Shown: one piece after another, positions 9,171 through 17,882 of the stretch
Layout of the letters: each line of letters opens with the position of its first letter
Numbering within the stretch: position 1 is the stretch's first letter
Assembly (NCBI RefSeq): GCF_014652375.1
Contig: NZ_BMYR01000010.1
Span: forward strand, 103,236-167,235
DNA from: Alishewanella tabrizica
GTDB lineage: Bacteria; Pseudomonadota; Gammaproteobacteria; Enterobacterales; Alteromonadaceae
Direction: 5' to 3'
DNA length: 64,000 bases
Position numbers and translations under genes: made by a program
Notes under the pieces: generated by a model
Told to the model about the DNA's origin: nothing
The model's database searches: none
What the model saw: the letters and a program-made list of their open reading frames with translations, nothing else

Positions 9171-9255
9171 TGAGCTTGGTAGCCCGGCTGTCATAGGTAA
9201 CCCTTTAGACCCGAAGCTTTGCGTGTGCATCCTTTCGGATGACTTGCCTTTCAAT
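9171..9255 (-). promoter_or_regulatory. c-di-GMP-I (GEMM-I) riboswitch aptamer
   Basis: Read on the minus strand, the core elements come in the right order. They are GGCAAG; a P2 hairpin CATCC-GAAA-GGATG with the GNRA loop; the invariant ACGCAAAGC; and a P3 arm that starts GGGTCTAA and ends with ATGACAGCCGGGCTACC. The TCTAA/TATGA pair in P3 corresponds to the tetraloop receptor. It lies about 100 bases upstream of the DUF3718 ATG and just after a sigma70 promoter. A 7-bp hairpin (CTCAAAC/GTTTGAG, 9156-9174) follows directly without a T-run, so control is more likely translational or anti-structure based than by classic termination. I cannot tell on from off. Confidence 0.9.
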
Positions 9256-9262
9256 AAGCGGC

Positions 9263-9291
9263 ATTCTAAGTAATGATTAAATACTATGCAA
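9263..9291 (-). promoter_or_regulatory. Sigma70 promoter of the riboswitch-DUF3718 transcript
   Basis: On the minus strand TTGCAT (9286-9291) and TAGAAT (9263-9268) are separated by exactly 17 bases. Initiation about 7 bases downstream would start the RNA just before the aptamer. Confidence 0.7.
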
Positions 9292-9377
9292 GTAAAAATT
9301 AAATTAAAAGAACATGAATAAAAGCGCATTTAGGCAACGTTATTGATAGGGTATAAAATAGATAAAGCAAAACAAGC

Positions 9378-9409
9378 GGTTAAAAATTAAGCAGTGATGT
9401 CGTCACTGC
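9378..9409 (-). terminator. Probable terminator of the cstA-cory-arsA operon
   Basis: Stem GCAGTGA/TCACTGC (9391-9397 with 9403-9409), followed on the minus strand by TTAATTTTTAA. It lies about 90 bases after the ArsA-like stop and before the riboswitch promoter. The T-run is interrupted. Confidence 0.6.
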
Positions 9410-9501
9410 TCAGATTATTTGGCGGTATTTCTTGCGATACCATTAACAGTTTTTGTTACGGTATTTTTTGTTATGGTATTCGTTGCGACATTTTTAGCGG
9501 T

Positions 9502-10509
9502 TTAAAGCCCGGCGTTGGCTAAAAGGGTTGCCATGGATTCTAATGCCGCTAACCCTTGGATATCCGTTGCCTGTAAAGGGACTTTGTAGCGGGGTAATGC
9601 CGCAAAATCGCGATCAATTTGTTGTAGATGCTGTTTTTCTTGTTGCCGGCGTTGTGCTAAAAAATGTCCATCCGCATCATCGGGTAAAATCCGATTCACC
9701 ACTAAACCCGCTAAAGGCAGTTTCTCAAGTTGTAAACTTTTTACGGCTCGACCCGTTTCTAGAATTGGCAGTTTTTCAGGCGTGAGTACAAAGAGTAACG
9801 CCGTTTGCGTTTTGTCTAATAACAATGCGCGGGTGCGTTGTAATAACCGCTGCCGTGCTAATAATGTTTCTGTGATGGCTTTGTTCCGATCGTCCATGCC
9901 TGCAGTGGCATGTTCAGCTGGATCAATGAGTGGGTTATCGATGTCTCGCCCAGCTTTAGGGGTAAGGTGTCCCAGTACCTCACCTAACTTTTCAGAGCGC
10001 TTGTTGGCATTCAATAAACCTTGCGTCCAAGCTGCCATAGCTTCGGGTAAGCTCAGTAAACGTAAGGTATGTCCGGTTGGCGCAGTATCAAAAATAACCG
10101 TATCATACTCGGCTAAACCCAGCTCAATAGTGTTGGCAATGCGTTCTAACATGGCGGCTTCTTGCGCACCGGGCGATTGCCGAGTTAGGCGCATTTGCCG
10201 TTCAATTTCGGCAAACATCTCTGGCCGCGTATAGCGTTTTAACTGTGCGGTGACTCGCGCTAAATGCTGTTCAACTTCTAAATCGGGATCCAGTTCCAGC
10301 GCGTCTAAATTAGGTGCTAAGCGCGTAATATTATCGCCAATTTTGTTACGGGCAAATGCATCAGCTAAACTGTGAGCGGGATCTGTTGAGACCAGTAATA
10401 CTTTTTTATTTCGCTGCGTCGCTAAAACGGCTAAGGCAGAGGATACCGTTGTTTTACCAACGCCACCCTTACCACCAATTAATAATACGCGTTTATCAGT
10501 TAACAACAT
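9502..10509 (-). CDS. ArsA/GET3-family ATPase without cysteines
   Basis: The 335-residue product opens with the deviant Walker A motif GGKGGVGKTT (residues 12-21). It also has the STDPAHSLADAF segment (about 41-52) and the FDTAPTGHTLRLLSLP switch region of the ArsA/Get3 family. It is a single half, not the duplicated ArsA of arsenite pumps, and contains no cysteine at all, so it cannot form the metalloid-binding site of true ArsA. Its start overlaps the end of the cory-CC-star gene by 10 bases, and cstA precedes that. A role in targeting or assembly of a membrane protein, possibly CstA, is inference. Confidence 0.88.
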   Translation of the reverse strand: MLLTDKRVLLIGGKGGVGKTTVSSALAVLATQRNKKVLLVSTDPAHSLADAFARNKIGDNITRLAPNLDALELDPDLEVEQHLARVTAQLKRYTRPEMFAEIERQMRLTRQSPGAQEAAMLERIANTIELGLAEYDTVIFDTAPTGHTLRLLSLPEAMAAWTQGLLNANKRSEKLGEVLGHLTPKAGRDIDNPLIDPAEHATAGMDDRNKAITETLLARQRLLQRTRALLLDKTQTALLFVLTPEKLPILETGRAVKSLQLEKLPLAGLVVNRILPDDADGHFLAQRRQQEKQHLQQIDRDFAALPRYKVPLQATDIQGLAALESMATLLANAGL

Positions 10510-10772
10510 TTAAAATTATCCAATGGTGAGTGCTCCATCCCCATACGCAGATGCCAATCATGAAACCTTTCCATTAACAGCGGTTGTAATTCAAGCGTGT
10601 AATAGCTGGCAGGATTGGGTACGCCCATCATTTCAGAAAATATTAGCAGCATAAAAAGATCATCTTGCTCCCGCTGCGCTCGCGCAATAGCGGAGCGATA
10701 CGGGGCATTGTAGACCTCTTCAACATAAAAATTGGCCTGGCGGAACCAGGCCTTTACGGCATCGAATTTCAT
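10500..10772 (-). CDS. cory-CC-star protein
   Basis: This 90-residue protein matches the small cory-CC-star family by its aromatic N-terminus (AWFRQANFYVEEVYNAPYRS), the PNPASYYTLEL segment and a double cysteine at the very C-terminus (FKCC). Family members accompany ArsA-like ATPases. The gene overlaps both neighbours: its start overlaps the cstA stop by 4 bases and its end overlaps the ArsA-like start. The terminal CC pair could bind metal, form a redox pair or carry a modification; nothing here decides which. Biochemical function unknown. Confidence 0.85.
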   Translation of the reverse strand: MKFDAVKAWFRQANFYVEEVYNAPYRSAIARAQREQDDLFMLLIFSEMMGVPNPASYYTLELQPLLMERFHDWHLRMGMEHSPLDNFKCC

Positions 10773-12448
10773 GCAGTGTTTTTAGCTGTTTTATTAGCTT
10801 TGATTTGTTTGTTAAGCGTAGAACCTGACTCGAGGATAACCAAGATAGCAGCAACTAATATGATGATATCGAGGGTAAACAGGAACCAATCGCCTTTGTC
10901 GTAAAAACTCTTTAACTGAATTAATAAGCCCAAAGTCGTCATAGTTAACAAGAAAATCAATGGCGCTAAGGTGTACCACATTGGGCGACCTAATTTGACC
11001 AACATAACGGTGATCACCAGCAAGGTTAAGCCAGCTAATAACTGATTTGTTGTGCCGAATAATGGCCAAATCATCATGCCGCCAGAGCCATCGCCACCCG
11101 CACCGAACGCGAGCAACAAGCACGAGCCTACGGCCAATAAGGTTGCAGGTGCGGCTTTTTGCATCCAGCCCACATTATAAATGCTGCCCCATTCTTGGAA
11201 GATGTAACGTTGTAAGCGTAAACCGGTATCCATAGTGGTACCCGCAAATAGCACAACCATTACCGTTAACAGCGTTTGCGCTAATACTGCGTCTAAGCCA
11301 ATACCATCTTGCAGAATATTAGCACCACCGCGAATAAAGGCACCTACACCGCCTTGGCCAAAACTGTGATATATGGCTTGCCAATCGGCTAAGGTTGCAA
11401 AACCGGCGGTTGCAGCAATAATGGCGGCTAAGGCTAAAGAACCTTCACCAATGGCGCCAAAATAACCAACAAAACGCACATCGGGTTCTTTGTCTAATTG
11501 CTTAGACGTGGTACCACTGGCAACTAAGCCATGGAATCCAGAGATGGCGCCACAGGCAATGGTAACAAACAATAATGGGATCAGCGATGGTGTACCTTCT
11601 GGTACATCGGTGTTAAATGCTGGCGCAACAATATCGGGGCTGGCGAAAATGACTGCGGCATAGAGCAAACCCAAACCGATAAATAATTGAATACCATTAA
11701 TATAATCGCGTGGCTGCAACAATGCCCATACAGGTAACAAAGAGGCGATAGCCGCATACACAAATAACAGAATGATCCAGCCTTGGCGATCCGATAGACC
11801 CATTACACTCTCAGGTAATGCCAATGGGAACATGGGGCCAGCGTAAATCATGGCATATAAGGCAACGACACCAATAATGGTGACCATTAACAGACCAATC
11901 AGTTTACGGTAAATTAGCTGCCCAATAATTAACGCCACAATAATTGCGCCCCACACCGGAACAGTAGCACTTGGGAAGCTGATTAATTGATTGGCAATCA
12001 CGACGGCGAAGACGGCGTTAACCATCAATAGTACAAGGAAGATAACGATCATAAAGATACTGCGGGCACGATTACCCACGATATCGCCTGTCAAAGCACC
12101 AATAGATTTGGCTTTGTTGCGGCTACTGGCCCAAATGGCACCTGCGTCATGCACGCCAGCAAAGAAGATAGTACCAAATACAACCCATAAAAAAGCGGGT
12201 ACCCAGCCCCAAATTACCGCAATTGCTGGACCGATGATCGGTGCTGCACCGGCGACAGACGTAAAGTGATGACCCCACAAAATGTATTTGTTGGTTGGGA
12301 CATAATCTACACCATCTTGCATTTCATGTGCAGGCGTGCGGAAGTTTGGATCGACTTTGAAGATTTTTTCACAAATAAATTTAGAATACACAAAATACCC
12401 GAGCGCCATGGCGCCCAGGCCCATCAACATCAGCAAAATAGCATTCAT
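10769..12448 (-). CDS. cstA: Carbon starvation protein A, pyruvate/peptide transporter family
   Basis: The 559-residue polytopic inner-membrane protein carries the CstA signatures GHHFTSVAGAAPIIGPAIAV near the N-terminus, HDAGAIWASSRN, and GFHGLVASGTTSKQL. About 16 transmembrane segments are expected. The family imports pyruvate (BtsT, CstA) or peptides during carbon limitation. It is shorter than E. coli CstA (about 700 residues) and belongs to the compact form. It heads an operon with cory-CC-star and the cysteine-free ArsA-like ATPase, instead of the YbdD/YjiX partner found in enterobacteria. An inverted repeat at 12515-12532 lies in its leader region. Confidence 0.92.
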   Translation of the reverse strand: MNAILLMLMGLGAMALGYFVYSKFICEKIFKVDPNFRTPAHEMQDGVDYVPTNKYILWGHHFTSVAGAAPIIGPAIAVIWGWVPAFLWVVFGTIFFAGVHDAGAIWASSRNKAKSIGALTGDIVGNRARSIFMIVIFLVLLMVNAVFAVVIANQLISFPSATVPVWGAIIVALIIGQLIYRKLIGLLMVTIIGVVALYAMIYAGPMFPLALPESVMGLSDRQGWIILLFVYAAIASLLPVWALLQPRDYINGIQLFIGLGLLYAAVIFASPDIVAPAFNTDVPEGTPSLIPLLFVTIACGAISGFHGLVASGTTSKQLDKEPDVRFVGYFGAIGEGSLALAAIIAATAGFATLADWQAIYHSFGQGGVGAFIRGGANILQDGIGLDAVLAQTLLTVMVVLFAGTTMDTGLRLQRYIFQEWGSIYNVGWMQKAAPATLLAVGSCLLLAFGAGGDGSGGMMIWPLFGTTNQLLAGLTLLVITVMLVKLGRPMWYTLAPLIFLLTMTTLGLLIQLKSFYDKGDWFLFTLDIIILVAAILVILESGSTLNKQIKANKTAKNTA

Positions 12449-12514
12449 GCTACTACCTCTTAGTGGGTGTTAAAGACCAACTAAATATGGTACAACATTA
12501 CTTTTGGTTCAGAC

Positions 12515-12532
12515 ATGCGACTAAAGTCGCAT
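12515..12532. repeat. Short inverted repeat upstream of cstA
   Basis: ATGCGAC/GTCGCAT with a 4-base spacer, about 70 bases before the cstA start and just after the ydbL stop (12558). No T-run follows on the minus strand. It may be an operator or a weak 3' structure of the ydbL transcript. Confidence 0.4.
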
Positions 12533-12557
12533 ATTTCTGCCGTGTACCTTCCCAATG

Positions 12558-12932
12558 TTAGCGTTTTTGAAGCCAATTCCCATCAAGTAAAATGTAGTGA
12601 CCACGCTGTGTGCGTTCTACGGCTTTCTGACCTGCCATAGCCTCAACGTCGGAAACTGCAATATTATTATCTTTGGCTAAACGGGCATATTCGGCGCGAC
12701 GTGCATCATTTATTAATTTCGCAATAGCTTCGGCGTCTTGATTATTTGCTTGCACGACACCCAAATAGCCATTAGGTTGTTCGCCCACTAACCCTTGAAT
12801 TTTTGCATTGGGCAATGCGCTCATTGCTTGTTGTAAATTCATGGCTAAAACGGGCATGCTGATCGCAAATGCAGTACTTAAAAGTAGTGCTTTTAACGCC
12901 TTGCTTCTTACCAACATGTTAATGAATTTCAT
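12558..12932 (-). CDS. ydbL: YdbL family periplasmic protein (DUF1318)
   Basis: The 124-residue product has a signal peptide (about residues 1-30, ...SMPVLA) and the DUF1318 body with INDARRAEYARLAKDNNIAVSDVEAMAG and YILLDGNWLQ. In E. coli YdbL is encoded with YdbH and YnbE and modulates the YdbH-YnbE bridge that moves phospholipids to the outer membrane. The same three genes in the same order are found here; the gap to ynbE is 10 bases. Length and motif agree well with the family. Confidence 0.9.
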   Translation of the reverse strand: MKFINMLVRSKALKALLLSTAFAISMPVLAMNLQQAMSALPNAKIQGLVGEQPNGYLGVVQANNQDAEAIAKLINDARRAEYARLAKDNNIAVSDVEAMAGQKAVERTQRGHYILLDGNWLQKR

Positions 12933-12942
12933 ATGTTATTCC

Positions 12943-13131
12943 TTAAAATAAGCCACTGGCATCGCTGAAGAGTTCGTCTAGTTGTTTATCTACCCGAATA
13001 TAAATTTCATGCTGAATTTTAACGTTAAGATTGATGTTAATGGGCTCATTTGGCAAGGCGACTTCCACCCTGGGGGTGCAAGCTGTAACAGCGAAAAGGG
13101 CTCCGAGCGCAAGTAGCGCATGTGGCTTCAT
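12943..13131 (-). CDS. ynbE: YnbE family outer-membrane lipoprotein
   Basis: The 62-residue protein has a lipobox (AVTAC, Cys18) after a short signal peptide. The body PNEPININLNVKIQHEIYIRVDKQLDELF is characteristic of YnbE. In E. coli it multimerises at the outer membrane and stacks onto the C-terminus of YdbH to complete a periplasm-spanning lipid path. It overlaps the ydbH stop by 4 bases, so it is translationally coupled. Confidence 0.9.
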   Translation of the reverse strand: MKPHALLALGALFAVTACTPRVEVALPNEPININLNVKIQHEIYIRVDKQLDELFSDASGLF

Positions 13132-15938
13132 GGGGTTTCTCCTGCAGCGGACTTCGCTGCTTGTTGGCGTTTTATGTACTGTTGGACCCGTTTGGTGAGG
13201 GTATCGTTCAGTTTGTTGGTCAGTTGTAAACTGGCAATCATAGCGGGCAAATCTTCCTCTAAATTAATCGTTAAATTAATGGCGCGACCTTGTTGTACCG
13301 CGGGGTTTGCACCTTGTAATTGTAAGGCTAGTAGCAGTTTGCCATCTTGGTCATAGCTTATTTCGGTACTAAGCACATTAAAGTGAAAATCGGAGAGAGC
13401 GTCAAACACTAACTTCATACCGGGATTGCTATTGCCGGCAGTGGCTGCAGCATTGCGGTATTGTAACTGCCCACCAGGTTGTTCAGCCGCTAGGCTACCT
13501 TTTTGCACACTAAATTGATTGTCTTTAAACAGCAGTGGGATTCGGCCACTGACTTTGCCTTTGGCATATAAATCGTTAGTGGGATGTTGACGCACTAATT
13601 CTGTTAGATCTAATTGATTCACGACAAGGACAAGATGTTGTTCGCTCGCACTAAGATCAACCAATGTGGGTGCTAGCGTTACGTCACCTTGCATAAATTG
13701 CATACTGAGTTTGTTAAGCTGTACCTGGCCATTAAGTGGTTGTTCTATAGCGGCGCTATACTGCGCATCTAGTTCTATGGGGCCCATTTGTAAACCGTGA
13801 TTGATGTCAGCAATATATAGTCTTGGGCTAGCGAGCGTGATCCTATTCTGTTCATAATTAACACCTAGCTGGCTCGTTAAACCATTGAACAGTGTTCGAT
13901 CATATAAACCTTGGATTTCACGAAGGTGTATTAAGGCATTGATTGATAACTGCTCATCGACCAGCTGTAATTGGCCTGTCGCCCCTAAGCGTCCTCTATT
14001 TAATGTTAACAGCGGCGGCCACTGCGCTAAGCTCATTTGTAACGGATTACCTGCCAGTAAAAACAGATCATTCATTTGCCACTCTAGCTTAAGCTGCCCC
14101 GGTGTTTGCCACTGCAACTGATGTAGCAGCGTTATGCCACTGTCATTGGTCAATTCACCGTTTAGCGCTAGGGCGCTTAGGCTGCCGGTTAAATCACTTT
14201 GCCAGCGCCAGTTTTGTGTGATCACATAGGGATTCGTCAAGGCTGTTATGGTTAAGTTTGCTTGGCTTTGCACGGTAATATCGTTTGGGCGTGTTTGGCG
14301 TAATTGGGTATTAGATAATTGTAGTTGTAACTGTGCTTGGGTATCGACAAGCAAAAGTAAGCCGCTAAGTGTGGTCGTGTCTGACAGTGATAGAGACCAA
14401 TCGGTTGTCGGTTGATTATTCGTTGTCTCGTGCTTAACTGAGCCTCGCAGCGCGCTGTTAAACCGAAAATCGCTTAATGTTGCGCCAGCTGGCAGGTGCA
14501 GATTATCAGCCGCCAAAGCGATCACGCCATGTTGCAGATCGAGTTGAAGCGTCGGAAATAACGTTAAATGTAATAACGCAGTTATGTCACTCTGTAAGGG
14601 GGCTGCCGAGTGTATTTTAATGCTAATGGGTAAAGCATGAGGCACCGCTTTGTTTTCCCCTTTCTGATGATTCTCCGCTTCCTCAGTGGCGCCTGCCAAG
14701 AGGTTAGCCAATTCAGCCTCGCTTGTTACTGCACTGCTGCTAAATGTAATGTGAAGCGGCGCCAAAGGCTGCTCGAATGCCGACGTCAGTTGCTCAAAAA
14801 TAGGATCACTCAGTGCTTCACTAGTCAGTACTTCACTAGTCAGTGTTTCGCTAAGGTGACTTAAAATAAGTTCAGCCTTTAATTGCCACTGCCGTACTTG
14901 GTGCTCGCGAATGCTAAGCGAGGTCGTTATGTCACCTTTTAACCAGCCTATCTTTGGGATAACAAATGCATCTGGTGCTCGCGCAATCAATTGGAAATCG
15001 CCGCTTGGTATAGGAAACGCGTTGCCAACTGCAGCAGGTAAGGTATCGGGAACACGCCATTCACCCGAGGCAAATAACTGTATCGGCTGGTTAAACTGGC
15101 TGATCCAGTCATCAGGTATAGCGAAAGACCATTCGTCCAGTAAGGCTAACAGCGCTTCTGAAGGCGGAGCTAATGCAATTGTGATGTCAGTGCGTGCGTT
15201 GCGATCTGCGCTGACATGCTGTTTAAAGCTTAATGCAAACTGTTGTTCTAGCTGAACACTGGCTTGTAATAGGTTTTCTGTGTCTTGCGGTTCATAACGC
15301 AAATCGATTCGCAGTGGTACCTGATAGCTGGAACTAGCAAAGGCTAGCTTAGCTTGCCAGTAGGCGCTTTCATGCTTACTGATAAGGCCATCTGCTTGAA
15401 TATCGCAGCGTGTTGTAAAACAGGGTAGTGTGACCGTGACATTCTCTAATTGCATCAAGCGGGGTAAATTCTCAGGCAGTGCCCAATCAATTGGCAGAGC
15501 CAACATGGCAGCGAGGTTACCTGCATGGCCTGTTGCAAGCTCACTGAGAGTAGCCGGTGACACGGGATCAGGGGTTGCAAGGGCATCGTTTTTAGCACTA
15601 AGATTTTCAGAATCAGGATCTGTAGAGATAAGGGGAGGGTAGAAATTAAGTTGTGCTGTGTTTAGCAATAATGTTTCGGGTTTAAACCGAAAAAATGCTG
15701 GCCAGGACCACGTTAATTGTAATTCCTTAAAGGTTGCTTGTACCTGATAAGTGGGCTGGTTAAGCGTTGCATGAACATCAGTTAGGGTTAATTGATGCAA
15801 TGACAGGCTTTCAAGATGGATGGACCACTCGCTAATACCCGCTTGCTTTAGTTGGGCCTGTAAATAAAACCAGCCCACAACAAAGACCACCGGTAAACCC
15901 AGTAGCAACAAACCTAATGATTGTAGCAAACGGCGCAT
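13128..15938 (-). CDS. ydbH: YdbH, AsmA-like intermembrane phospholipid transport protein
   Basis: The protein of about 936 residues has one N-terminal membrane anchor (LLLLGLPVVFVVGWFYL). The rest is a very long, beta-rich periplasmic body typical of TamB/YhdP/YdbH bridge proteins, with the conserved C-terminal block VLSTEISYDQDGKLLLALQLQGANP. It is proposed to carry phospholipids from the inner to the outer membrane, redundantly with TamB and YhdP. The ATG at 15938 is preferred because GGAG lies 5 bases before it; a GTG directly ahead (15941) would leave only 2 bases. Slightly larger than the E. coli protein. A 14-bp tandem repeat tract lies just upstream of the gene. Confidence 0.88.
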   Translation of the reverse strand: MRRLLQSLGLLLLGLPVVFVVGWFYLQAQLKQAGISEWSIHLESLSLHQLTLTDVHATLNQPTYQVQATFKELQLTWSWPAFFRFKPETLLLNTAQLNFYPPLISTDPDSENLSAKNDALATPDPVSPATLSELATGHAGNLAAMLALPIDWALPENLPRLMQLENVTVTLPCFTTRCDIQADGLISKHESAYWQAKLAFASSSYQVPLRIDLRYEPQDTENLLQASVQLEQQFALSFKQHVSADRNARTDITIALAPPSEALLALLDEWSFAIPDDWISQFNQPIQLFASGEWRVPDTLPAAVGNAFPIPSGDFQLIARAPDAFVIPKIGWLKGDITTSLSIREHQVRQWQLKAELILSHLSETLTSEVLTSEALSDPIFEQLTSAFEQPLAPLHITFSSSAVTSEAELANLLAGATEEAENHQKGENKAVPHALPISIKIHSAAPLQSDITALLHLTLFPTLQLDLQHGVIALAADNLHLPAGATLSDFRFNSALRGSVKHETTNNQPTTDWSLSLSDTTTLSGLLLLVDTQAQLQLQLSNTQLRQTRPNDITVQSQANLTITALTNPYVITQNWRWQSDLTGSLSALALNGELTNDSGITLLHQLQWQTPGQLKLEWQMNDLFLLAGNPLQMSLAQWPPLLTLNRGRLGATGQLQLVDEQLSINALIHLREIQGLYDRTLFNGLTSQLGVNYEQNRITLASPRLYIADINHGLQMGPIELDAQYSAAIEQPLNGQVQLNKLSMQFMQGDVTLAPTLVDLSASEQHLVLVVNQLDLTELVRQHPTNDLYAKGKVSGRIPLLFKDNQFSVQKGSLAAEQPGGQLQYRNAAATAGNSNPGMKLVFDALSDFHFNVLSTEISYDQDGKLLLALQLQGANPAVQQGRAINLTINLEEDLPAMIASLQLTNKLNDTLTKRVQQYIKRQQAAKSAAGETP

Positions 15939-15994
15939 CACTGCTCCTTTTTGAGCTCCATGGGGTAACTTTAGTCCAGACTAACTGAATTCTC

Positions 15995-16092
15995 TATGAA
16001 TTTAACCGACGGAATTCAATTCACCGAATTCAAGCAATCGAATTCAAGTGACCGAGTGCAAGTAACCGAACTCTAGTGAGCGAATTTAAGTA
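15995..16092. repeat. Degenerate 14-bp tandem repeat (7 units)
   Basis: Seven consecutive 14-base units with consensus ACCGAATTCAAGTR run without gaps from 15995 to 16092, drifting at 1-5 positions. An eighth, shifted GAATTC lies at 15987. It occupies the short space between the ydbH start and the terminator of the peptidase gene, so it is in the ydbH promoter/leader region. Fourteen bases is not a whole helical turn, and the units contain no known operator that I recognise. Confidence 0.85.
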
Positions 16093-16098
16093 CATAAA

Positions 16099-16124
16099 AA
16101 TAAAGCAGCCGAAGCTGCTTTATT
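16099..16124 (-). terminator. Terminator after the M28 peptidase gene
   Basis: An 11-bp stem AATAAAGCAGC/GCTGCTTTATT with CGAA loop, 16 bases beyond the peptidase stop; the minus-strand tail is T-rich (TTTTTATG). Symmetric A/T arms could also let it work on the other strand. Confidence 0.85.
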
Positions 16125-16139
16125 CCTCAGAGAAGCACC

Positions 16140-17843
16140 TTAATTACGCTGTGCTGCAGACGCATCACGAATAGCGCGGAATTCGTTACCTTGATACCAA
16201 TTAGGCCACAGTCGACTGTTTGCAAGCTCGTTCCCTACGCGATAATACAAGAAAAGATCTTGTTGTGCTCCACGCAGATCCCAGCTGTCATTCCATTCGT
16301 CTTCGACTTTGTGATAACAGCAGCTATTGTATTCAGCGCGCTGCGCAGCACCCCATTCGGCGCCAAGTTGGTAATGATCGTTACCGCCTTTGGCATAAAG
16401 GATCGGCACGCCTTTTTTCGACAGACTAAAGTGGTCCGAGCGGTAGGCAATGCCAGCTTCTGGGTTAGGTTCTTTAACCGCATACCGGCCTTGCTGTTCG
16501 GTATATTTCACTAAAATTTCTTCTAGATCGGTATTCCCTAATCCCACCACGACCATATCTTTCATCGGCCCGTACACATTCATAACATCCATATTAATAG
16601 CAGCAACCGTTTTCTCTAGCGGAAAAACGGGATTTTCAGCATACCATGCTGAGCCTAATAAGCCGCGCTCTTCAGCGGTGACCAGAACAAAAGCGATAGA
16701 GCGTTCAGGCTGGGGTTGCTGGGCAAAATATTCTGCCAACGCAATCACTGCGCCAGTTCCGCTGGCATTGTCTTGTGCACCGTTAAACACCGTATTGGTT
16801 GGGTTAGAGAAATCCATCCCTAAGTGATCCCAGTGCGCCATGTATAAGATAAATTCATCAGGGTATTTACTCCCTTCTATATATCCCACAACATTACTTG
16901 AATTAAGCTCACGCAAATTATTATTCACACTAACAGAGGCATTTACTTGCAAAGGTACCGGTTTAAAATCGCCTGATAAGGCTTGCGCCCGTAATGCTTC
17001 GATATCAGTACCGATATTTGCAAAGAGTTTGCCTGCCGTTTCAGCCGTGATCCATCCTTCAACCTTGGCACGGTCCATATTTTTATTTTCTTTGATTAAA
17101 TCAAATTTAATCGGTGAACCATGTGCCACCACACCCCAACCATAGCTGGCGGGCGCGGTTTCGTGAATAATTAGCGCCATGGCCGCACCTTGCCGAGCGG
17201 CTTCTTCAAATTTGTAGGTCCAACGGCCATAATACGTCATGGCATTGCCGTTAAACAGTTCTGGATTTTGCGTGGCATATCCTGGATCGTTAACAAACAT
17301 CACCACGGTTTTGCCTTTAACATCCAGCCCTTCGTAATCATTCCAATTATACTCTGGGGCGACAATACCGTAGCCGACAAATACCATTTCGCTTTCTGTT
17401 ACGTCAACCGAATCAACCACTTGCGTAGTCCAAGCAATCATATCATCACGGTAAGCTAAGGTGGTGGGTAATTGTTCGCCTCCGCCGCTTAACGTCATAG
17501 CACTGACTTGCTTGGGATCAATTTGCACTAACGATACGGGTTGTTTATAACTGTCGCCGTCAATGCCTTTTAAACCAATACGGCGAAAGTGTTCCTCAAT
17601 ATAGGCTACGGTGAGTTCTTCGCCTTTGGTTGCTGGTGCGCGGCCCTGAAATTTATCATCAGAGAGCGTTTTAATGTATTCCGCTAATTTAGGATTAAAC
17701 TCGGTGTCAACCAGTTCAGTGGTGGAACTTGCTGTTGCCGGGGTAACCTGTGGGGGCGTTTCAGCTGGTTTACCACAGGCACTTAACGCGACAGCAGAGG
17801 CGAGGGTAAACCATAGCGCCGGCTGCATAAAGGAGTGTTTCAT
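16140..17843 (-). CDS. M28 family zinc peptidase, lipoprotein
   Basis: The 567-residue protein starts with a lipoprotein signal (ALSAC, Cys about 23) and a Thr/Pro-rich linker. A protease-associated (PA) insert region follows around residues 150-310, and then an M28 catalytic core. The co-catalytic zinc ligands are readable: AHWDHLG (His), GAQDNASGTG (bridging Asp), TAEERGLLGS (catalytic Glu and Glu ligand), NMDVMN (Asp) and YRSDHFSL (His). This is an aminopeptidase or dipeptidase acting in the periplasm or at the outer membrane. It is followed by a terminator and stands alone. Confidence 0.92.
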   Translation of the reverse strand: MKHSFMQPALWFTLASAVALSACGKPAETPPQVTPATASSTTELVDTEFNPKLAEYIKTLSDDKFQGRAPATKGEELTVAYIEEHFRRIGLKGIDGDSYKQPVSLVQIDPKQVSAMTLSGGGEQLPTTLAYRDDMIAWTTQVVDSVDVTESEMVFVGYGIVAPEYNWNDYEGLDVKGKTVVMFVNDPGYATQNPELFNGNAMTYYGRWTYKFEEAARQGAAMALIIHETAPASYGWGVVAHGSPIKFDLIKENKNMDRAKVEGWITAETAGKLFANIGTDIEALRAQALSGDFKPVPLQVNASVSVNNNLRELNSSNVVGYIEGSKYPDEFILYMAHWDHLGMDFSNPTNTVFNGAQDNASGTGAVIALAEYFAQQPQPERSIAFVLVTAEERGLLGSAWYAENPVFPLEKTVAAINMDVMNVYGPMKDMVVVGLGNTDLEEILVKYTEQQGRYAVKEPNPEAGIAYRSDHFSLSKKGVPILYAKGGNDHYQLGAEWGAAQRAEYNSCCYHKVEDEWNDSWDLRGAQQDLFLYYRVGNELANSRLWPNWYQGNEFRAIRDASAAQRN

Positions 17844-17882
17844 TTGGGGGTTCCTTGGTATTTATTGTTTTAAGTATTGTAA

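Noticed and set aside
9111..9329. 72-codon open frame on the minus strand
   Set aside because: It runs through the sigma70 promoter and c-di-GMP-I aptamer; the conserved RNA structure explains the sequence and there is no ribosome-binding site.
9502..10509. Arsenical resistance operon (ArsA-like ATPase, with arsC at 25293)
   Set aside because: The ATPase has no cysteines and is a single domain, the arsC-like gene is 15 kb away in a bepA operon, and there is no arsB, acr3 or arsR.
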